The notes below the pieces were generated by a model that worked only from the letters and a program-made list of their open reading frames with translations, ran no database searches and was not told the DNA's origin. 50,008 bases of DNA from Caulobacteraceae bacterium (GTDB taxonomy: Bacteria > Pseudomonadota > Alphaproteobacteria > Caulobacterales > Caulobacteraceae), in contig CANESI010000019.1 in assembly GCA_947441065.1 (NCBI GenBank), positions 1 to 50,008 on the forward strand, written 5' to 3'. The translations under genes were made by a program, and so were the position numbers. Positions 1 through 9,170 of the stretch are shown one piece after another; the first letter of the stretch is position 1, and every line of letters starts with the position of its first letter.

Positions 1-372
1 GGGCTTTGGCAACATCATTGTGGACGCGTAAAAGACCATCAGGTCAATCGGCCCTGTAATGATCGCCACGATCAACAGGCCTTGAAGCCAAGGGCGTGTT
101 TCGAGAATTTCAAACCTTTGGATGAGGCTGATAGTGACCGCTCCCACTGCGCTGCCGCCGATCATCAGCCCCGCCCAATAGACGAGGCGAAGGGCAACGG
201 GGGTGCCGTCCGTGCCAAAGGCTCCGGAGAAGGAAAGAAAGAGGGCCGCAAGAACCCCGATTCCCAAGCCCCGCGCATTGCGCATCAACAGCCCGGCCGT
301 TGACAAAGCGCCAATGGTGGCGCCTTTTCTTTGGCGAAGGGGCGGTGGTGATTGGCGAAGATCGGGCTGCAC
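1..372 (-). CDS. Membrane part of a putative LytTR-family transcriptional regulator (partial)
   Basis: The reading frame is open from the left window edge to a GTG at 370-372; an in-frame ATG at 283-285 is an alternative start. The visible 124 residues hold about three hydrophobic segments (roughly 35-50, 62-85, 97-118). They include a GAFGT stretch followed by a LRLVYWAGLM segment, the layout I associate with the N-terminal membrane domain of alphaproteobacterial LytTR regulators. The DNA-binding domain would lie outside the window, so the family call is an inference. An AAGAGG lies about 12 bases before the GTG. It is divergently arranged with the DUF2306 gene with only 55 bases between the two starts, which suggests shared control. 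It could also be another small multi-spanning membrane protein. Confidence 0.55.
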   Translation of the reverse strand, partial: MQPDLRQSPPPLRQRKGATIGALSTAGLLMRNARGLGIGVLAALFLSFSGAFGTDGTPVALRLVYWAGLMIGGSAVGAVTISLIQRFEILETRPWLQGLLIVAIITGPIDLMVFYASTMMLPKP

Positions 373-427
373 CGGCGGGTCGGGCCTCTTAGTGTGGTGT
401 CGACAGTTTAATCCATGAGGACCTAAC

Positions 428-940
428 ATGATCGACGAAGCTGGCAAGCGCCGCATCCCACCCCTCGTCTTGAGCCTTGGCTTGCTCGCCTTATTTGTCG
501 TCGCTGCGGCCTTGATCGGCCTGCCTCAATCCATCGGACTGCATCCTCCAAGGCTGGATCTCTTGGCCGCGCAACCGCTCAAGGTTCAGGTCCATGTTGG
601 CGCCGCCCTTTTGGCCTTTTGCTTGGGGCTCGTGCTCTTTGCTGCGCCTAAGGGCACCTTGCCGCACCGGACCTTGGGTTGGATTTGGGTGATCTTCATG
701 ACGACCGTGGCGGTATCGTCCCTGTTCATCACCAGCCTTAATGGAAATGCCTATTCATGGATCCATCTGCTGTCTGGTTATACGCTCCTCACGCTCCCCC
801 TTGGGGTCTTTGCGGCGCGGCGCCATAAGGTTCTGGTGCACCAGCGCGCCATGACCGGCATGTTTCTCGGCGGCATGGTGATAGCCGGAGCCTTCACCTT
901 CCTCCCGGGTCGCTTAATGTGGCGCGTGGTCATGGGCTAG
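428..940 (+). CDS. DUF2306 family membrane protein
   Basis: A 170-residue integral membrane protein with five predicted hydrophobic helices (about 11-31, 53-73, 84-104, 110-130, 142-160). Histidines sit at helix borders (H56, H80, H113, H133, H138), as is usual in DUF2306 proteins, whose function is unknown. A GAGGA ribosome site at 416-420 stands 7 bases before the ATG. The gene is divergent from a putative membrane-bound LytTR regulator, and that pairing recurs in related genomes as far as I recall, so it may sense or modulate the regulator (inference). About 340 bases without a gene follow before sucC, so it is probably monocistronic. Confidence 0.8.
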   Translation: MIDEAGKRRIPPLVLSLGLLALFVVAAALIGLPQSIGLHPPRLDLLAAQPLKVQVHVGAALLAFCLGLVLFAAPKGTLPHRTLGWIWVIFMTTVAVSSLFITSLNGNAYSWIHLLSGYTLLTLPLGVFAARRHKVLVHQRAMTGMFLGGMVIAGAFTFLPGRLMWRVVMG

Positions 941-1283
941 GCCTGTCAACCCTATGGTCGATCGTCGAGCTGTTTGAGGGGCAGCGCTATAATCTCAGAT
1001 CAAGGTCGCGGGGGTTGAATTTCCTCTTTGGCTCCATTGATCTGGCCGGAAGCGGGCGTTCATGGCCTGATGCTGGGCGTCTGTTCTGGTGGTTGGCGCA
1101 ATGGCGCAAAATCCCACTGTCCGTGTCGGCTCGGATAAAGAACAAATTCGGCGCAAAGCGTGTTTTCCTTGGCCTGTTTGGTTGCGCCTGCGGATAGCCG
1201 TCTCTATAACGCGGTTCAAGATTGGTGCCGAACCTGTGTTCGGTGCTGTGTTTTCCGCGATCTTCTAGCCGCGACCGGACCTC
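941..1283. other. Intergenic region and sucC leader, no gene seen
   Basis: About 340 bases without a credible gene. The open frames crossing it have no homology that I recognise and mostly shadow the start of sucC. It holds a tandem octamer TGGCGCAA (1094-1101 and 1102-1109), a related CGGCGCAAA at 1149-1157 and an inverted copy TTGCGCC at 1182-1188. The last overlaps the -35 of the likely sucC promoter. No terminator with a T-run is visible after the DUF2306 gene. Confidence 0.6.
1182..1210 (+). promoter_or_regulatory. Likely sigma-70 promoter of sucC
   Basis: TTGCGC at 1182-1187 and TATAAC at 1205-1210 are separated by exactly 17 bases. The -10 element matches the consensus at five of six positions and the -35 at three. 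Transcription would start near 1217 and give a leader of about 67 bases before the sucC ATG. This is a pattern match only. Confidence 0.45.
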
Positions 1284-2453
1284 ATGAACATTCACGAGCA
1301 TCAAGCCAAGGCCGTCCTCAAAGAGTTCGGCGTTCCTGTTCCACGCGGCTTTGCCGCCTTTACGGTCGATGAGGCCGTCAAGGGGGCTGAGGCCCTCGGC
1401 GGTCCCGTCTGGGTCGTCAAGGCCCAGATCCATGCCGGTGGCCGGGGCAAGGGCGGCGGCGTTAAGGTCGTCAAGTCCATCGAGGCCGTTCGCGAAGAGG
1501 CGACCCGCATGTTGGGCATGACGCTGGTCACCCATCAGACCGGCCCCGCTGGCCGTTTGGTTCGCCGCCTCTATGTCGAAGAGGGCGCGGCCATTGCTCG
1601 CGAGCTTTATCTATCCTTGCTGGTTGACCGGGTCACGTCTCGCGTCTCCGTCGTCGCCTCGACTGAGGGCGGCATGGACATTGAGGAAGTGGCAGCCCAC
1701 ACGCCTGAAAAGATCATGGCCTTCTCGATTGACCCAGCGACCGGCGTCTTCCCGCACCATGCGCGGACCTTGGCATCGTCCTTGGGCCTGACCGGCGCGG
1801 CCGCCAAGCAGATCCAGACCCTCCTGCCTTCGCTCTATAAGGCCTTTGTCGAGCGCGACATGGAGATGCTAGAAATCAATCCTCTGATCGTCACCGCCGA
1901 CGACCAGCTTCGCGTCCTCGACGCCAAGATCTCCTTCGACAGCAATGCCCTCTATCGTCAGCCGGAAATGCGCGAGCTTCGCGACATGACCGAAGAGGAC
2001 GAAAAAGAGATCGAGGCCTCCAAGTACGACCTGTCCTACATCACGCTCGACGGCGAAATTGGCTGTATGGTCAATGGCGCGGGTCTGGCCATGGCGACGA
2101 TGGACATTATCAAGCTCTATGGGGCCGAGCCTGCCAACTTCCTCGATGTTGGCGGCGGTGCTTCCAAGGAAAAGGTTACGGCAGCCTTTAAGATCATCAC
2201 CTCCGATCCGGCGGTGAAGGGGATCTTGGTCAATATCTTCGGCGGCATCATGCGCTGTGACATCATCGCCGAAGGCGTGGTGGCTGCGGTCAAGGAAGTC
2301 GGCCTGAAGGTGCCTTTGGTGGTTCGTTTGGAGGGCACCAATGTCGCCCTCGGCAAGCAGATCATCAATGAGAGCGGCCTAAACGTCATCGCAGCGAACG
2401 ACCTGTCGGACGCCGCAGAAAAAATCGTCAAGGCCGTGCGGGCCGGAAACTGA
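1284..2453 (+). CDS. sucC: Succinate-CoA ligase (ADP-forming) beta subunit
   Basis: This is the nucleotide-binding beta subunit of succinyl-CoA synthetase, which makes succinate and ATP (or GTP) from succinyl-CoA in the TCA cycle in the cytoplasm. The 389 residues match the usual length. The N-terminal MNIHEHQAK start, the ATP-grasp glycine-rich GGRGKGGG loop, and the C-terminal GGIMRCD and VRLEGTN blocks of the CoA-ligase domain are all present. The ATG at 1284 gives the canonical N-terminus, though no strong ribosome site precedes it. It lies 53 bases before sucD and heads a five-gene TCA block. In Caulobacter relatives mdh usually lies just upstream, whereas here a DUF2306 gene does. Confidence 0.97.
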   Translation: MNIHEHQAKAVLKEFGVPVPRGFAAFTVDEAVKGAEALGGPVWVVKAQIHAGGRGKGGGVKVVKSIEAVREEATRMLGMTLVTHQTGPAGRLVRRLYVEEGAAIARELYLSLLVDRVTSRVSVVASTEGGMDIEEVAAHTPEKIMAFSIDPATGVFPHHARTLASSLGLTGAAAKQIQTLLPSLYKAFVERDMEMLEINPLIVTADDQLRVLDAKISFDSNALYRQPEMRELRDMTEEDEKEIEASKYDLSYITLDGEIGCMVNGAGLAMATMDIIKLYGAEPANFLDVGGGASKEKVTAAFKIITSDPAVKGILVNIFGGIMRCDIIAEGVVAAVKEVGLKVPLVVRLEGTNVALGKQIINESGLNVIAANDLSDAAEKIVKAVRAGN

Positions 2454-2506
2454 GCTAGATCCCACCGGGTCTGAAGATCGATTTCTAGAAAGCTGAAGCA
2501 GGGCGC

Positions 2507-3385
2507 ATGTCCATCCTGATCGACAAGAACACCAAGGTTATCTGCCAGGGAATCACCGGTTCTCAGGGCACTTTCCACACTGAGCAGGCCATGGCCTATG
2601 GCACGCAGATGGTTGCTGGGGTCACCCCCGGCAAGGGCGGCATGACCCATGTTGGTCTGCCCGTCTATGACACGGTCGCTGAAGCGCGCGAGCGCACGGG
2701 GGCTACGGCCTCTGCCATCTATGTGCCGCCACCGTTCGCCGCCGACTCGATCCTCGAGGCCATTGCCGCCGAGATCCCGCTCATCGTCTGCATCACCGAA
2801 GGCATCCCCGTGGCCGACATGGTCAAGGTTCGCCGCGCGCTCGACGGTTCTAAGTCGCGCCTGATCGGTCCAAACTGCCCTGGTGTCCTGACACCTGATC
2901 AGTGCAAGATCGGCATCATGCCGGGAAATATCTTCTCAAATGGCTCGGTGGGTGTTGTTTCACGCTCCGGAACCCTTACCTATGAGGCCGTGTTCCAGAC
3001 CACGAATGTGGGCTTGGGTCAGACCACCGCGGTCGGCATCGGCGGCGATCCGGTCAAGGGCACCGAGTTCATCGACATTCTGGAAATGTTCTTGGCCGAC
3101 GAAGCCACCAAGTCGATCATCATGATCGGTGAAATTGGCGGCTCTGCCGAAGAGGATGCTGCGGACTTCATTAAGCATTCTAAGATTAAAAAGCCTATGG
3201 TCGGGTTCATCGCCGGCCGCACAGCCCCTCCGGGGCGTCGGATGGGTCACGCGGGCGCGATCATCTCCGGCGGTAAGGGTGGCGCTGAAGACAAGATTGC
3301 AGCGATGGAGGCCGCGGGTATCCGCGTGTCACCGTCTCCCGCAGCACTGGGCCAGACCTTGGTCGAGTTGCTTAAGAGCCTGTGA
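2507..3385 (+). CDS. sucD: Succinate-CoA ligase alpha subunit
   Basis: The alpha subunit carries the CoA site and the phosphohistidine intermediate of succinyl-CoA synthetase and pairs with SucC. At 292 residues it has the expected length. The N-terminal [10 protein letters not shown] block is the CoA-binding Rossmann fold. The GHAGA motif near the C-terminus places the active-site histidine at about residue 248. The conserved GPNCPG stretch is also present. An AGCAGGG sequence lies shortly before the ATG. It is co-directional with sucC and is followed by sucA after 68 bases. Confidence 0.97.
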   Translation: MSILIDKNTKVICQGITGSQGTFHTEQAMAYGTQMVAGVTPGKGGMTHVGLPVYDTVAEARERTGATASAIYVPPPFAADSILEAIAAEIPLIVCITEGIPVADMVKVRRALDGSKSRLIGPNCPGVLTPDQCKIGIMPGNIFSNGSVGVVSRSGTLTYEAVFQTTNVGLGQTTAVGIGGDPVKGTEFIDILEMFLADEATKSIIMIGEIGGSAEEDAADFIKHSKIKKPMVGFIAGRTAPPGRRMGHAGAIISGGKGGAEDKIAAMEAAGIRVSPSPAALGQTLVELLKSL

Positions 3386-3453
3386 TCTACACACGCAAGG
3401 GAGCGATCCGCATCGGCTGATGTCCTGCGGCGGATCGCCTAGGAACGAAGACT

Positions 3454-6405
3454 ATGGCGGACGATACCGGGCGGCTGAATCAACTTCTTGAGCAGACCTC
3501 CTTCCTCTACGGCGGCAACAGTGCATTCGTGGAGGCGCTCTATGCGCGGTGGGCGAAAGACCCCGCCTCGGTAGAGCCGTCGTGGCAGGTCTTCTTTGCC
3601 GGTCTGCAAGAGCCGGCCAGCGATGCGGTTGACGCTGTGCGCAAGCCCGGTTGGGTCGGCGGCCAGACCCCTCAGGCCCGTCCTGACTGGCTATCGGCCC
3701 TTGATGGCCAGTGGCCAGCGGTCGAGGCCAAGATCGCTCAAAAGATCACCGATAAGGCTCCTGCGGCAACGCCAGAAGCGGTTCGCGCCGCCACGCTCGA
3801 CAGCCTGCGCGCCATTATGATGATACGCGCCTACCGGATGCGCGGCCATCTGGCGGCCAATCTCGATCCCTTGGGCCTGGATGAAAAGCCTGACACGTCA
3901 GAGCTCGATCCGGCCAGCTACGGTTTCTCTGAGGCCGACTATGACCGACCGATCTTCCTAGACTATGTTCTGGGCCTCGAGACCAGCACGCTGCGTGAGA
4001 TCGTCTCGATCCTGCGCCGGACCTACTGTGGCAATGTCGGCGTGCAATATATGCACATCTCCGATCCGGTCGAAAAGCAGTGGCTGCAAGAGCGGATTGA
4101 AGGCAAGGACAAGGAAATCACCTTCACGCCTCAGGGCAAGGTGGCAATCCTCAAGAAGCTGATTGAGGCCGAGGGCTTTGAGCGCTTCCTGCACAAGCGT
4201 TTCCCCGGCACCAAGCGTTTTGGTCTGGATGGCGGTGAGGCCACGGTCCCCGCGCTCGAACAGATCATCAAGCGCGGCGGCGCTCTGGGCGTCGACGATA
4301 TCGTCATTGGCATGCCGCACCGTGGCCGCCTGAACGTGCTGGCCGCTGTGATGGGCAAGCCCTATCGCGTCATCTTCCACGAGTTCCAAGGCGGCTCGTC
4401 CGTGCCCTCCGATATCGGCGGCTCGGGCGATGTGAAATATCACATGGGCGCTTCGTCGGACCGCAGCTTCGACGACAATAATGTCCACCTGTCCCTGACC
4501 GCCAACCCGTCTCACCTCGAGATCGTTAATCCGGTGGTGCTCGGTAAGGCCCGTGCCAAGCAGGCGGAAAAGCTTCGCCAAGACCCCGAGGGTGGGCGTG
4601 GTCATGTCCTGCCCCTGCTGCTTCACGGTGATGCGGCCTTTGCTGGTCAGGGCGTTGTGGCGGAATGTTTCGCGCTGATGGGTCTGAAGGGCTATCGCAC
4701 AGGCGGTACCATCCACTTCATCGTCAATAATCAGATCGGTTTCACCACCAGCCCCCGCTTTTCGCGCTCGTCCCCCTATCCCTCGGACGTGGCCTTGATG
4801 GTTGAGGCCCCGATCCTGCACGCCAATGGGGATGACCCAGAGGCCGTGGTCTTTGCCGCCAAGGTCGCTACCGAATATCGTCAGAAGTTCGGTAAGGACG
4901 TGGTCATCGATATGTTCTGTTATCGCCGGTTCGGCCATAATGAGGGCGACGATCCGACCATGACCCAGCCCTTGATGTACGCCAAGATCAAGGGCCACCC
5001 CTCGACCCGCGAAATCTATAGCCAGCGCCTTATTGAGCAGGGCGTGGTTACCGCTGCCGAGCTTGACGGTTGGTTGACCGGCTTTGAGTCCTTCCTTGAT
5101 GCCGAATTTGAGGCCGGTAAGGTCTATAAGGCCGACAAGGCCGACTGGCTGGACGGGGCTTGGAGCGGCCTTGCGCGCCCCGACGGCGATGATCGCAAGT
5201 TCGATACCGCCGTGCCGCTGCAAAAGCTCAAGTATATTGGCTCGCGCCTTACGACGGTTCCCAACCACATTGACGTGCACAAGACCGTCAAGCGCGTGGT
5301 CGAAGGCCGCCGGACCGCCATCGAAGCTGGCGAAGGTCTGGACTGGTCAACGGGCGAGCATCTGGCCTTCGCCACCCTGCTGGATGAGGGTTTCCCCGTT
5401 CGTCTGTCCGGTCAGGACAGTGTGCGCGGCACCTTCGTGCAACGCCATTCGGACCTGATCGATCAGACGACCGAAGAGCACTATACGCCGCTGAACAATA
5501 TCCGCCCCGGTCAGGCCCATTATGAGGTCATCGATTCGCTGCTCTCGGAAGAGGCGGTTTTGGGCTTTGAATATGGTTTCAGCCTTGCCGACCCCAACAC
5601 CTTGGTGATGTGGGAAGCGCAGTTTGGTGACTTTGCCAATGGCGCGCAGGTGGTGGTGGACCAGTTCATCAGCTCGGGTGAACGCAAATGGCTGCGGATG
5701 AGCGGTCTGGTGATGCTCCTGCCTCACGGCTATGAGGGGCAGGGTCCAGAGCACTCCTCGGCCCGTCTTGAGCGCTATCTGCAAAGCTGCGCCGAAGACA
5801 ATATGCAGGTGGTCAATGTCTCGACCCCTGCCAACTATTTCCACGCCCTGCGTCGCCAGATGCACCGTCCGTTCCGTAAGCCCTTGGTGGTGATGACGCC
5901 CAAGTCCTTGCTGCGTCACAAGAAGGCCGTGTCCAAGCTGACGGAAATGGCCGAGGGCTCGTCCTTCCACCGCGTTCTATGGGATGATGCCGAGATCAAC
6001 CCGGCCCTGACCTCGACCAAGCTGAAGTCGGATGATCAGATCCGCCGCGTGATCATGTGCTCGGGCAAGGTCTATTATGACCTGCTGGACGATCGCGAAA
6101 AGCGCGGCATTGATGATGTTTATCTGCTGCGCTTGGAACAGTTCTATCCCTGGCCCGTTAAGTCTGTGACCAAGGAGCTGGCGCGCTTCAAGAATGCAGA
6201 ACTGGTCTGGTGTCAGGAAGAGCCAAAGAACATGGGGGCATGGACCTTCGTGGATCCCTGGATCGAGCTGACCTTGGCTAAGATGAAGATCAAGGCCAAG
6301 CGCGCTCGTTATGTCGGACGTCCGGCCTCTGCCTCCACGGCGGCGGGCCTGATGAGCCGTCACGTGAAAGAACTTGAAACCTTCCTCGGTGAGGCCTTCG
6401 CCTAA
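3454..6405 (+). CDS. sucA: 2-oxoglutarate dehydrogenase E1 component
   Basis: This thiamine-diphosphate enzyme decarboxylates 2-oxoglutarate and passes the succinyl group to the lipoyl arm of SucB. The protein has 983 residues, somewhat longer than the E. coli enzyme (about 930). The N-terminal E2-interaction segment (LYGGNSAFVEALYARW) is present. The ThDP/Mg motif runs from GDAAFAGQG to NNQIGFTT. The transketolase-like central domain and the C-terminal domain (MSRHVKELE near the end) are intact. AGGA at 3441-3444 precedes the ATG. sucB follows after 60 bases, so the E1 and E2 subunits are co-expressed. Confidence 0.97.
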   Translation: MADDTGRLNQLLEQTSFLYGGNSAFVEALYARWAKDPASVEPSWQVFFAGLQEPASDAVDAVRKPGWVGGQTPQARPDWLSALDGQWPAVEAKIAQKITDKAPAATPEAVRAATLDSLRAIMMIRAYRMRGHLAANLDPLGLDEKPDTSELDPASYGFSEADYDRPIFLDYVLGLETSTLREIVSILRRTYCGNVGVQYMHISDPVEKQWLQERIEGKDKEITFTPQGKVAILKKLIEAEGFERFLHKRFPGTKRFGLDGGEATVPALEQIIKRGGALGVDDIVIGMPHRGRLNVLAAVMGKPYRVIFHEFQGGSSVPSDIGGSGDVKYHMGASSDRSFDDNNVHLSLTANPSHLEIVNPVVLGKARAKQAEKLRQDPEGGRGHVLPLLLHGDAAFAGQGVVAECFALMGLKGYRTGGTIHFIVNNQIGFTTSPRFSRSSPYPSDVALMVEAPILHANGDDPEAVVFAAKVATEYRQKFGKDVVIDMFCYRRFGHNEGDDPTMTQPLMYAKIKGHPSTREIYSQRLIEQGVVTAAELDGWLTGFESFLDAEFEAGKVYKADKADWLDGAWSGLARPDGDDRKFDTAVPLQKLKYIGSRLTTVPNHIDVHKTVKRVVEGRRTAIEAGEGLDWSTGEHLAFATLLDEGFPVRLSGQDSVRGTFVQRHSDLIDQTTEEHYTPLNNIRPGQAHYEVIDSLLSEEAVLGFEYGFSLADPNTLVMWEAQFGDFANGAQVVVDQFISSGERKWLRMSGLVMLLPHGYEGQGPEHSSARLERYLQSCAEDNMQVVNVSTPANYFHALRRQMHRPFRKPLVVMTPKSLLRHKKAVSKLTEMAEGSSFHRVLWDDAEINPALTSTKLKSDDQIRRVIMCSGKVYYDLLDDREKRGIDDVYLLRLEQFYPWPVKSVTKELARFKNAELVWCQEEPKNMGAWTFVDPWIELTLAKMKIKAKRARYVGRPASASTAAGLMSRHVKELETFLGEAFA

Positions 6406-6465
6406 GGCAAGCCCACCCTTGGGACGCGATCGCGTCCTGCCGTTTTGACTGGAGTAGATAGACCG

Positions 6466-7659
6466 ATGGCCGACATCATGACCCCCGCCCTTGGCGAGTC
6501 CGTTGCCGAAGCGACCGTGGCCCGCTGGACCAAAAAGGTTGGTGATGCGGTCAAGCGTGACGAGATGCTGATCGAGCTGGAAACCGATAAGGTCAGCCTC
6601 GAGGTCGTCTCTCCGGCTGACGGTGTCTTGACTGAGATTGTGGCCGCTGAGGGCGATACGGTCCTTCCCGGCGCTCTACTCGGCCGTGTCACCGCTGGCG
6701 CGGCGGCAAGCCCGTCGTCTCCTGCGCCTGCTCCGGTCGCAGCCCCTGCTCCAGTGCCAGCGCCCGCCCCTGTGGCCGCTGCGGCTCCTGTTGCCCCATC
6801 GGTCCGCCGCATTGCCGCTGAGACCGGTCTCGACACCAGCACCGTTGCCGGATCTGGCAAGGATGGCCGGGTGACCAAGGGCGACGCTCTGGCGGCCCTC
6901 GAAGCCCGCGCCGCTGCCCCAGCGGTCGCCGCCGCCCCCTCCGCGCCGCGTCCGGTTCATGAGCGTGAAGATCGGGTCAAGATGACCCGCCTGCGCCAGA
7001 CCATCGCCCGGCGCCTGAAGGAAGCTCAGAACACCGCCGCCATGCTGACGACCTTCAACGAGGTCGATATGACCGCGGTCATGGCCCTGCGGAACCAGTA
7101 CAAGGACGTTTTCGAAAAGCGTCATGGCGTCAAGCTCGGCTTCATGTCCTTCTTTGTGAAGGCCTGCGTCGAAGCCCTGAAGGACGTGCCCGACGTCAAT
7201 GCTGAGATCGACGGCACCGACCTGATCTATAAGAACCATTATGACATCGGCGTCGCGGTCGGCACCGAAAAGGGTCTGGTTGTTCCCGTGGTGCGCGATG
7301 CTGAGACCCTCAGCCTTGCCGGTATCGAAAAGGCCATTGGCGCTCTGGGCAAGAAGGCCCGCGACGGTCAACTGTCGATCGACGACATGCAGGGCGGTAC
7401 CTTCACCATCTCCAACGGCGGTGTCTATGGCTCGCTGATGTCGACCCCGATCCTCAATGCGCCCCAGTCGGGCATATTGGGCATGCACAAGATTCAGGAC
7501 CGTCCGATGGTGGTCGGCGGTCAGATTGTCGTGCGTCCGATGATGTATCTGGCCCTCAGCTATGACCACCGCGTGGTCGATGGCCAAGGCGCCGTGACCT
7601 TCCTGGTCAAGGTGAAGGACTATATCGAAGATCCACAGCGCCTGCTGCTGAACCTCTAG
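6466..7659 (+). CDS. sucB: Dihydrolipoyl succinyltransferase, E2 of 2-oxoglutarate dehydrogenase
   Basis: This is the core of the 2-oxoglutarate dehydrogenase complex, transferring succinyl from E1 to CoA. I chose the ATG at 6466 (397 residues) because it starts the typical [11 protein letters not shown] lipoyl domain and has GGAG 12 bases upstream; the frame extends seven codons further. The lipoyl lysine is K42 in ETDKVS. An Ala/Pro-rich linker (about 80-110) is followed by the peripheral subunit-binding domain (about 110-145) and the catalytic domain, with H368 and D372 in HRVVDG. Only one lipoyl domain is present, as expected for this E2 type. Confidence 0.97.
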   Translation: MADIMTPALGESVAEATVARWTKKVGDAVKRDEMLIELETDKVSLEVVSPADGVLTEIVAAEGDTVLPGALLGRVTAGAAASPSSPAPAPVAAPAPVPAPAPVAAAAPVAPSVRRIAAETGLDTSTVAGSGKDGRVTKGDALAALEARAAAPAVAAAPSAPRPVHEREDRVKMTRLRQTIARRLKEAQNTAAMLTTFNEVDMTAVMALRNQYKDVFEKRHGVKLGFMSFFVKACVEALKDVPDVNAEIDGTDLIYKNHYDIGVAVGTEKGLVVPVVRDAETLSLAGIEKAIGALGKKARDGQLSIDDMQGGTFTISNGGVYGSLMSTPILNAPQSGILGMHKIQDRPMVVGGQIVVRPMMYLALSYDHRVVDGQGAVTFLVKVKDYIEDPQRLLLNL

Positions 7660-7665
7660 TCGGCG

Positions 7666-7682
7666 GGCCGGAAACCCCGGCC
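7666..7682 (+). other. Hairpin between sucB and lpd
   Basis: GGCCGG (7666-7671) pairs perfectly with CCGGCC (7677-7682) around a five-base loop, just after the sucB stop codon. There is no T-run, so it is not a normal intrinsic terminator. It could be a processing or stability element within the suc-lpd transcript, or it could arise by chance. Confidence 0.3.
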
Positions 7683-7734
7683 TTAGCCACCCCATCTTTC
7701 TGACCATTCAACGACCCAAAGCGGATTTAAGCTC

Positions 7735-9132
7735 ATGGCCCAGTACGACGTCGTCATTATCGGGGGCGGCCCCGGCGGCTACAATGCGGCGATCCGCGCC
7801 GGTCAGCTTGGCCTGAAGGTCGCCTGTATCGAGGGGCGCGGCACCCTTGGCGGCACCTGCCTAAATGTCGGCTGCATCCCCTCCAAGGCGATGTTGCATG
7901 CTTCTGAGCTCTATGAACTGGCGAACAAGGATTTCGCCAAGATGGGCATCGACGGCAAGGTCACGGTCAATCTGCCGGTCATGCTGCAACAGAAGGCCGA
8001 TTCCGTTCTGGCCCTGACCAAGGGTATTGAGTTCCTGCTCAAGAAGAACAAGGTCGACTATATCAAGGGTTGGGGCAGCATTGCCGGTCCAGGCAAGGTC
8101 GCGGTTAAGGCCGAGGACGGCACTGAGACGGTTCTCGACACCCTCAATATCATTATTGCCACGGGCTCAGAGCCTACCCCCCTGCCGGGCGTGGATGTCG
8201 ATCAAAAGCGGATCATTGATTCGACCGGCGCTCTGGTCATTCCTGAAATCCCCAAGTCGATGGTCGTCATTGGCGCAGGCATTATCGGGCTTGAGCTCGG
8301 CTCGGTCTGGCGCCGCCTTGGCGCCGAGGTCACGGTCGTGGAATATCTCGACCGCATCACACCGGGCATGGACGCCGAAACCGCCAAGACCTTCCAGCGC
8401 ATCCTGACCAAGCAGGGCGTCAAGTTCAAGCTGGGCACCAAGGTCACGGGGGCCAAGGCCTCCAAGACCGGCGTCGCCCTGACGTTGGAGCCCGCCGCTG
8501 GCGGCGACGCTGAGACCTTGAATGCAGACTATGTTCTGGTCGCCATTGGTCGTCGTCCCTATACGGACGGTCTAGGGCTGGAAACGGTCGGGATCGTGCC
8601 GGATAAGCGCGGCTTCATCGCCAATGACCATTTCAAGACCTCGGCCCCGGGCGTCTGGGTCGTCGGTGACGCCACCTATGGCCCCATGCTGGCCCACAAG
8701 GCCGAGGATGACGGCGTGGCCTGTATCGAGCTGATCGCGGGCAAGGCCGGACACGTGAACTATGATCTGGTCCCCAGCGTCGTCTACACCTTCCCGGAGG
8801 TGGCTTGGGTCGGCAAGAATGAGGAAGAGCTGAAGGCTGCCGGCATCGCCTACAAGTCAGGCAAGTTCCCCTTCACCGCCAACAGCCGCGCCAAGGTCAA
8901 CCATGAGGGCGAGGGCTTTGTGAAGGTGCTGGCCGATGCCACCACCGACCAGATCCTCGGCGTCCATATGATCGGCCCACAGGTCGGCGAGATGATCGGC
9001 GAATATTGCGTGGCCATGGAGTTCTCGGCCTCGTCCGAAGATGTGGCCCGCACCAGCCACCCCCACCCGACCCGCTCCGAAGCCCTGCGCCAAGCGGCCA
9101 TGGGCGTCGAGGGCTGGACCATGCAGGCCTAA
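7735..9132 (+). CDS. lpd: Dihydrolipoyl dehydrogenase (E3)
   Basis: This FAD enzyme reoxidises the dihydrolipoyl arm of the E2 and reduces NAD. It has 465 residues. The N-terminal FAD-binding GGGPGG is present. The redox-active disulfide is C42/C47 in [13 protein letters not shown]. The NAD-binding glycine motif [10 protein letters not shown] sits mid-protein. The C-terminal His-Glu pair is H444 and E449 in the HPHPTRSE block. It lies downstream of sucB, so this is most likely the E3 dedicated to 2-oxoglutarate dehydrogenase. It converges with xerC, only 38 bases away, and I see no clear terminator between them. Confidence 0.97.
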   Translation: MAQYDVVIIGGGPGGYNAAIRAGQLGLKVACIEGRGTLGGTCLNVGCIPSKAMLHASELYELANKDFAKMGIDGKVTVNLPVMLQQKADSVLALTKGIEFLLKKNKVDYIKGWGSIAGPGKVAVKAEDGTETVLDTLNIIIATGSEPTPLPGVDVDQKRIIDSTGALVIPEIPKSMVVIGAGIIGLELGSVWRRLGAEVTVVEYLDRITPGMDAETAKTFQRILTKQGVKFKLGTKVTGAKASKTGVALTLEPAAGGDAETLNADYVLVAIGRRPYTDGLGLETVGIVPDKRGFIANDHFKTSAPGVWVVGDATYGPMLAHKAEDDGVACIELIAGKAGHVNYDLVPSVVYTFPEVAWVGKNEEELKAAGIAYKSGKFPFTANSRAKVNHEGEGFVKVLADATTDQILGVHMIGPQVGEMIGEYCVAMEFSASSEDVARTSHPHPTRSEALRQAAMGVEGWTMQA

Positions 9133-9170
9133 ATCAGGCCGCAACCCATCAGACGATCTTGGGCGCATCC

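Noticed and set aside
988-993. A perfect TATAAT upstream of sucC
   Set aside because: No acceptable -35 element lies 16-18 bases upstream; TTGAGG at 974-979 is only 8 bases away. The pair at 1182-1210 is better placed.
919-1197. A 92-codon frame after the DUF2306 gene
   Set aside because: It overlaps the end of the DUF2306 gene, has no ribosome site and shows no recognisable protein features.
3958-5280. A 440-residue open frame on the minus strand inside sucA
   Set aside because: It runs antisense to the clear sucA coding sequence; its residues show no known domain and the codon use mirrors the sense gene. It is a shadow of high-GC coding DNA.
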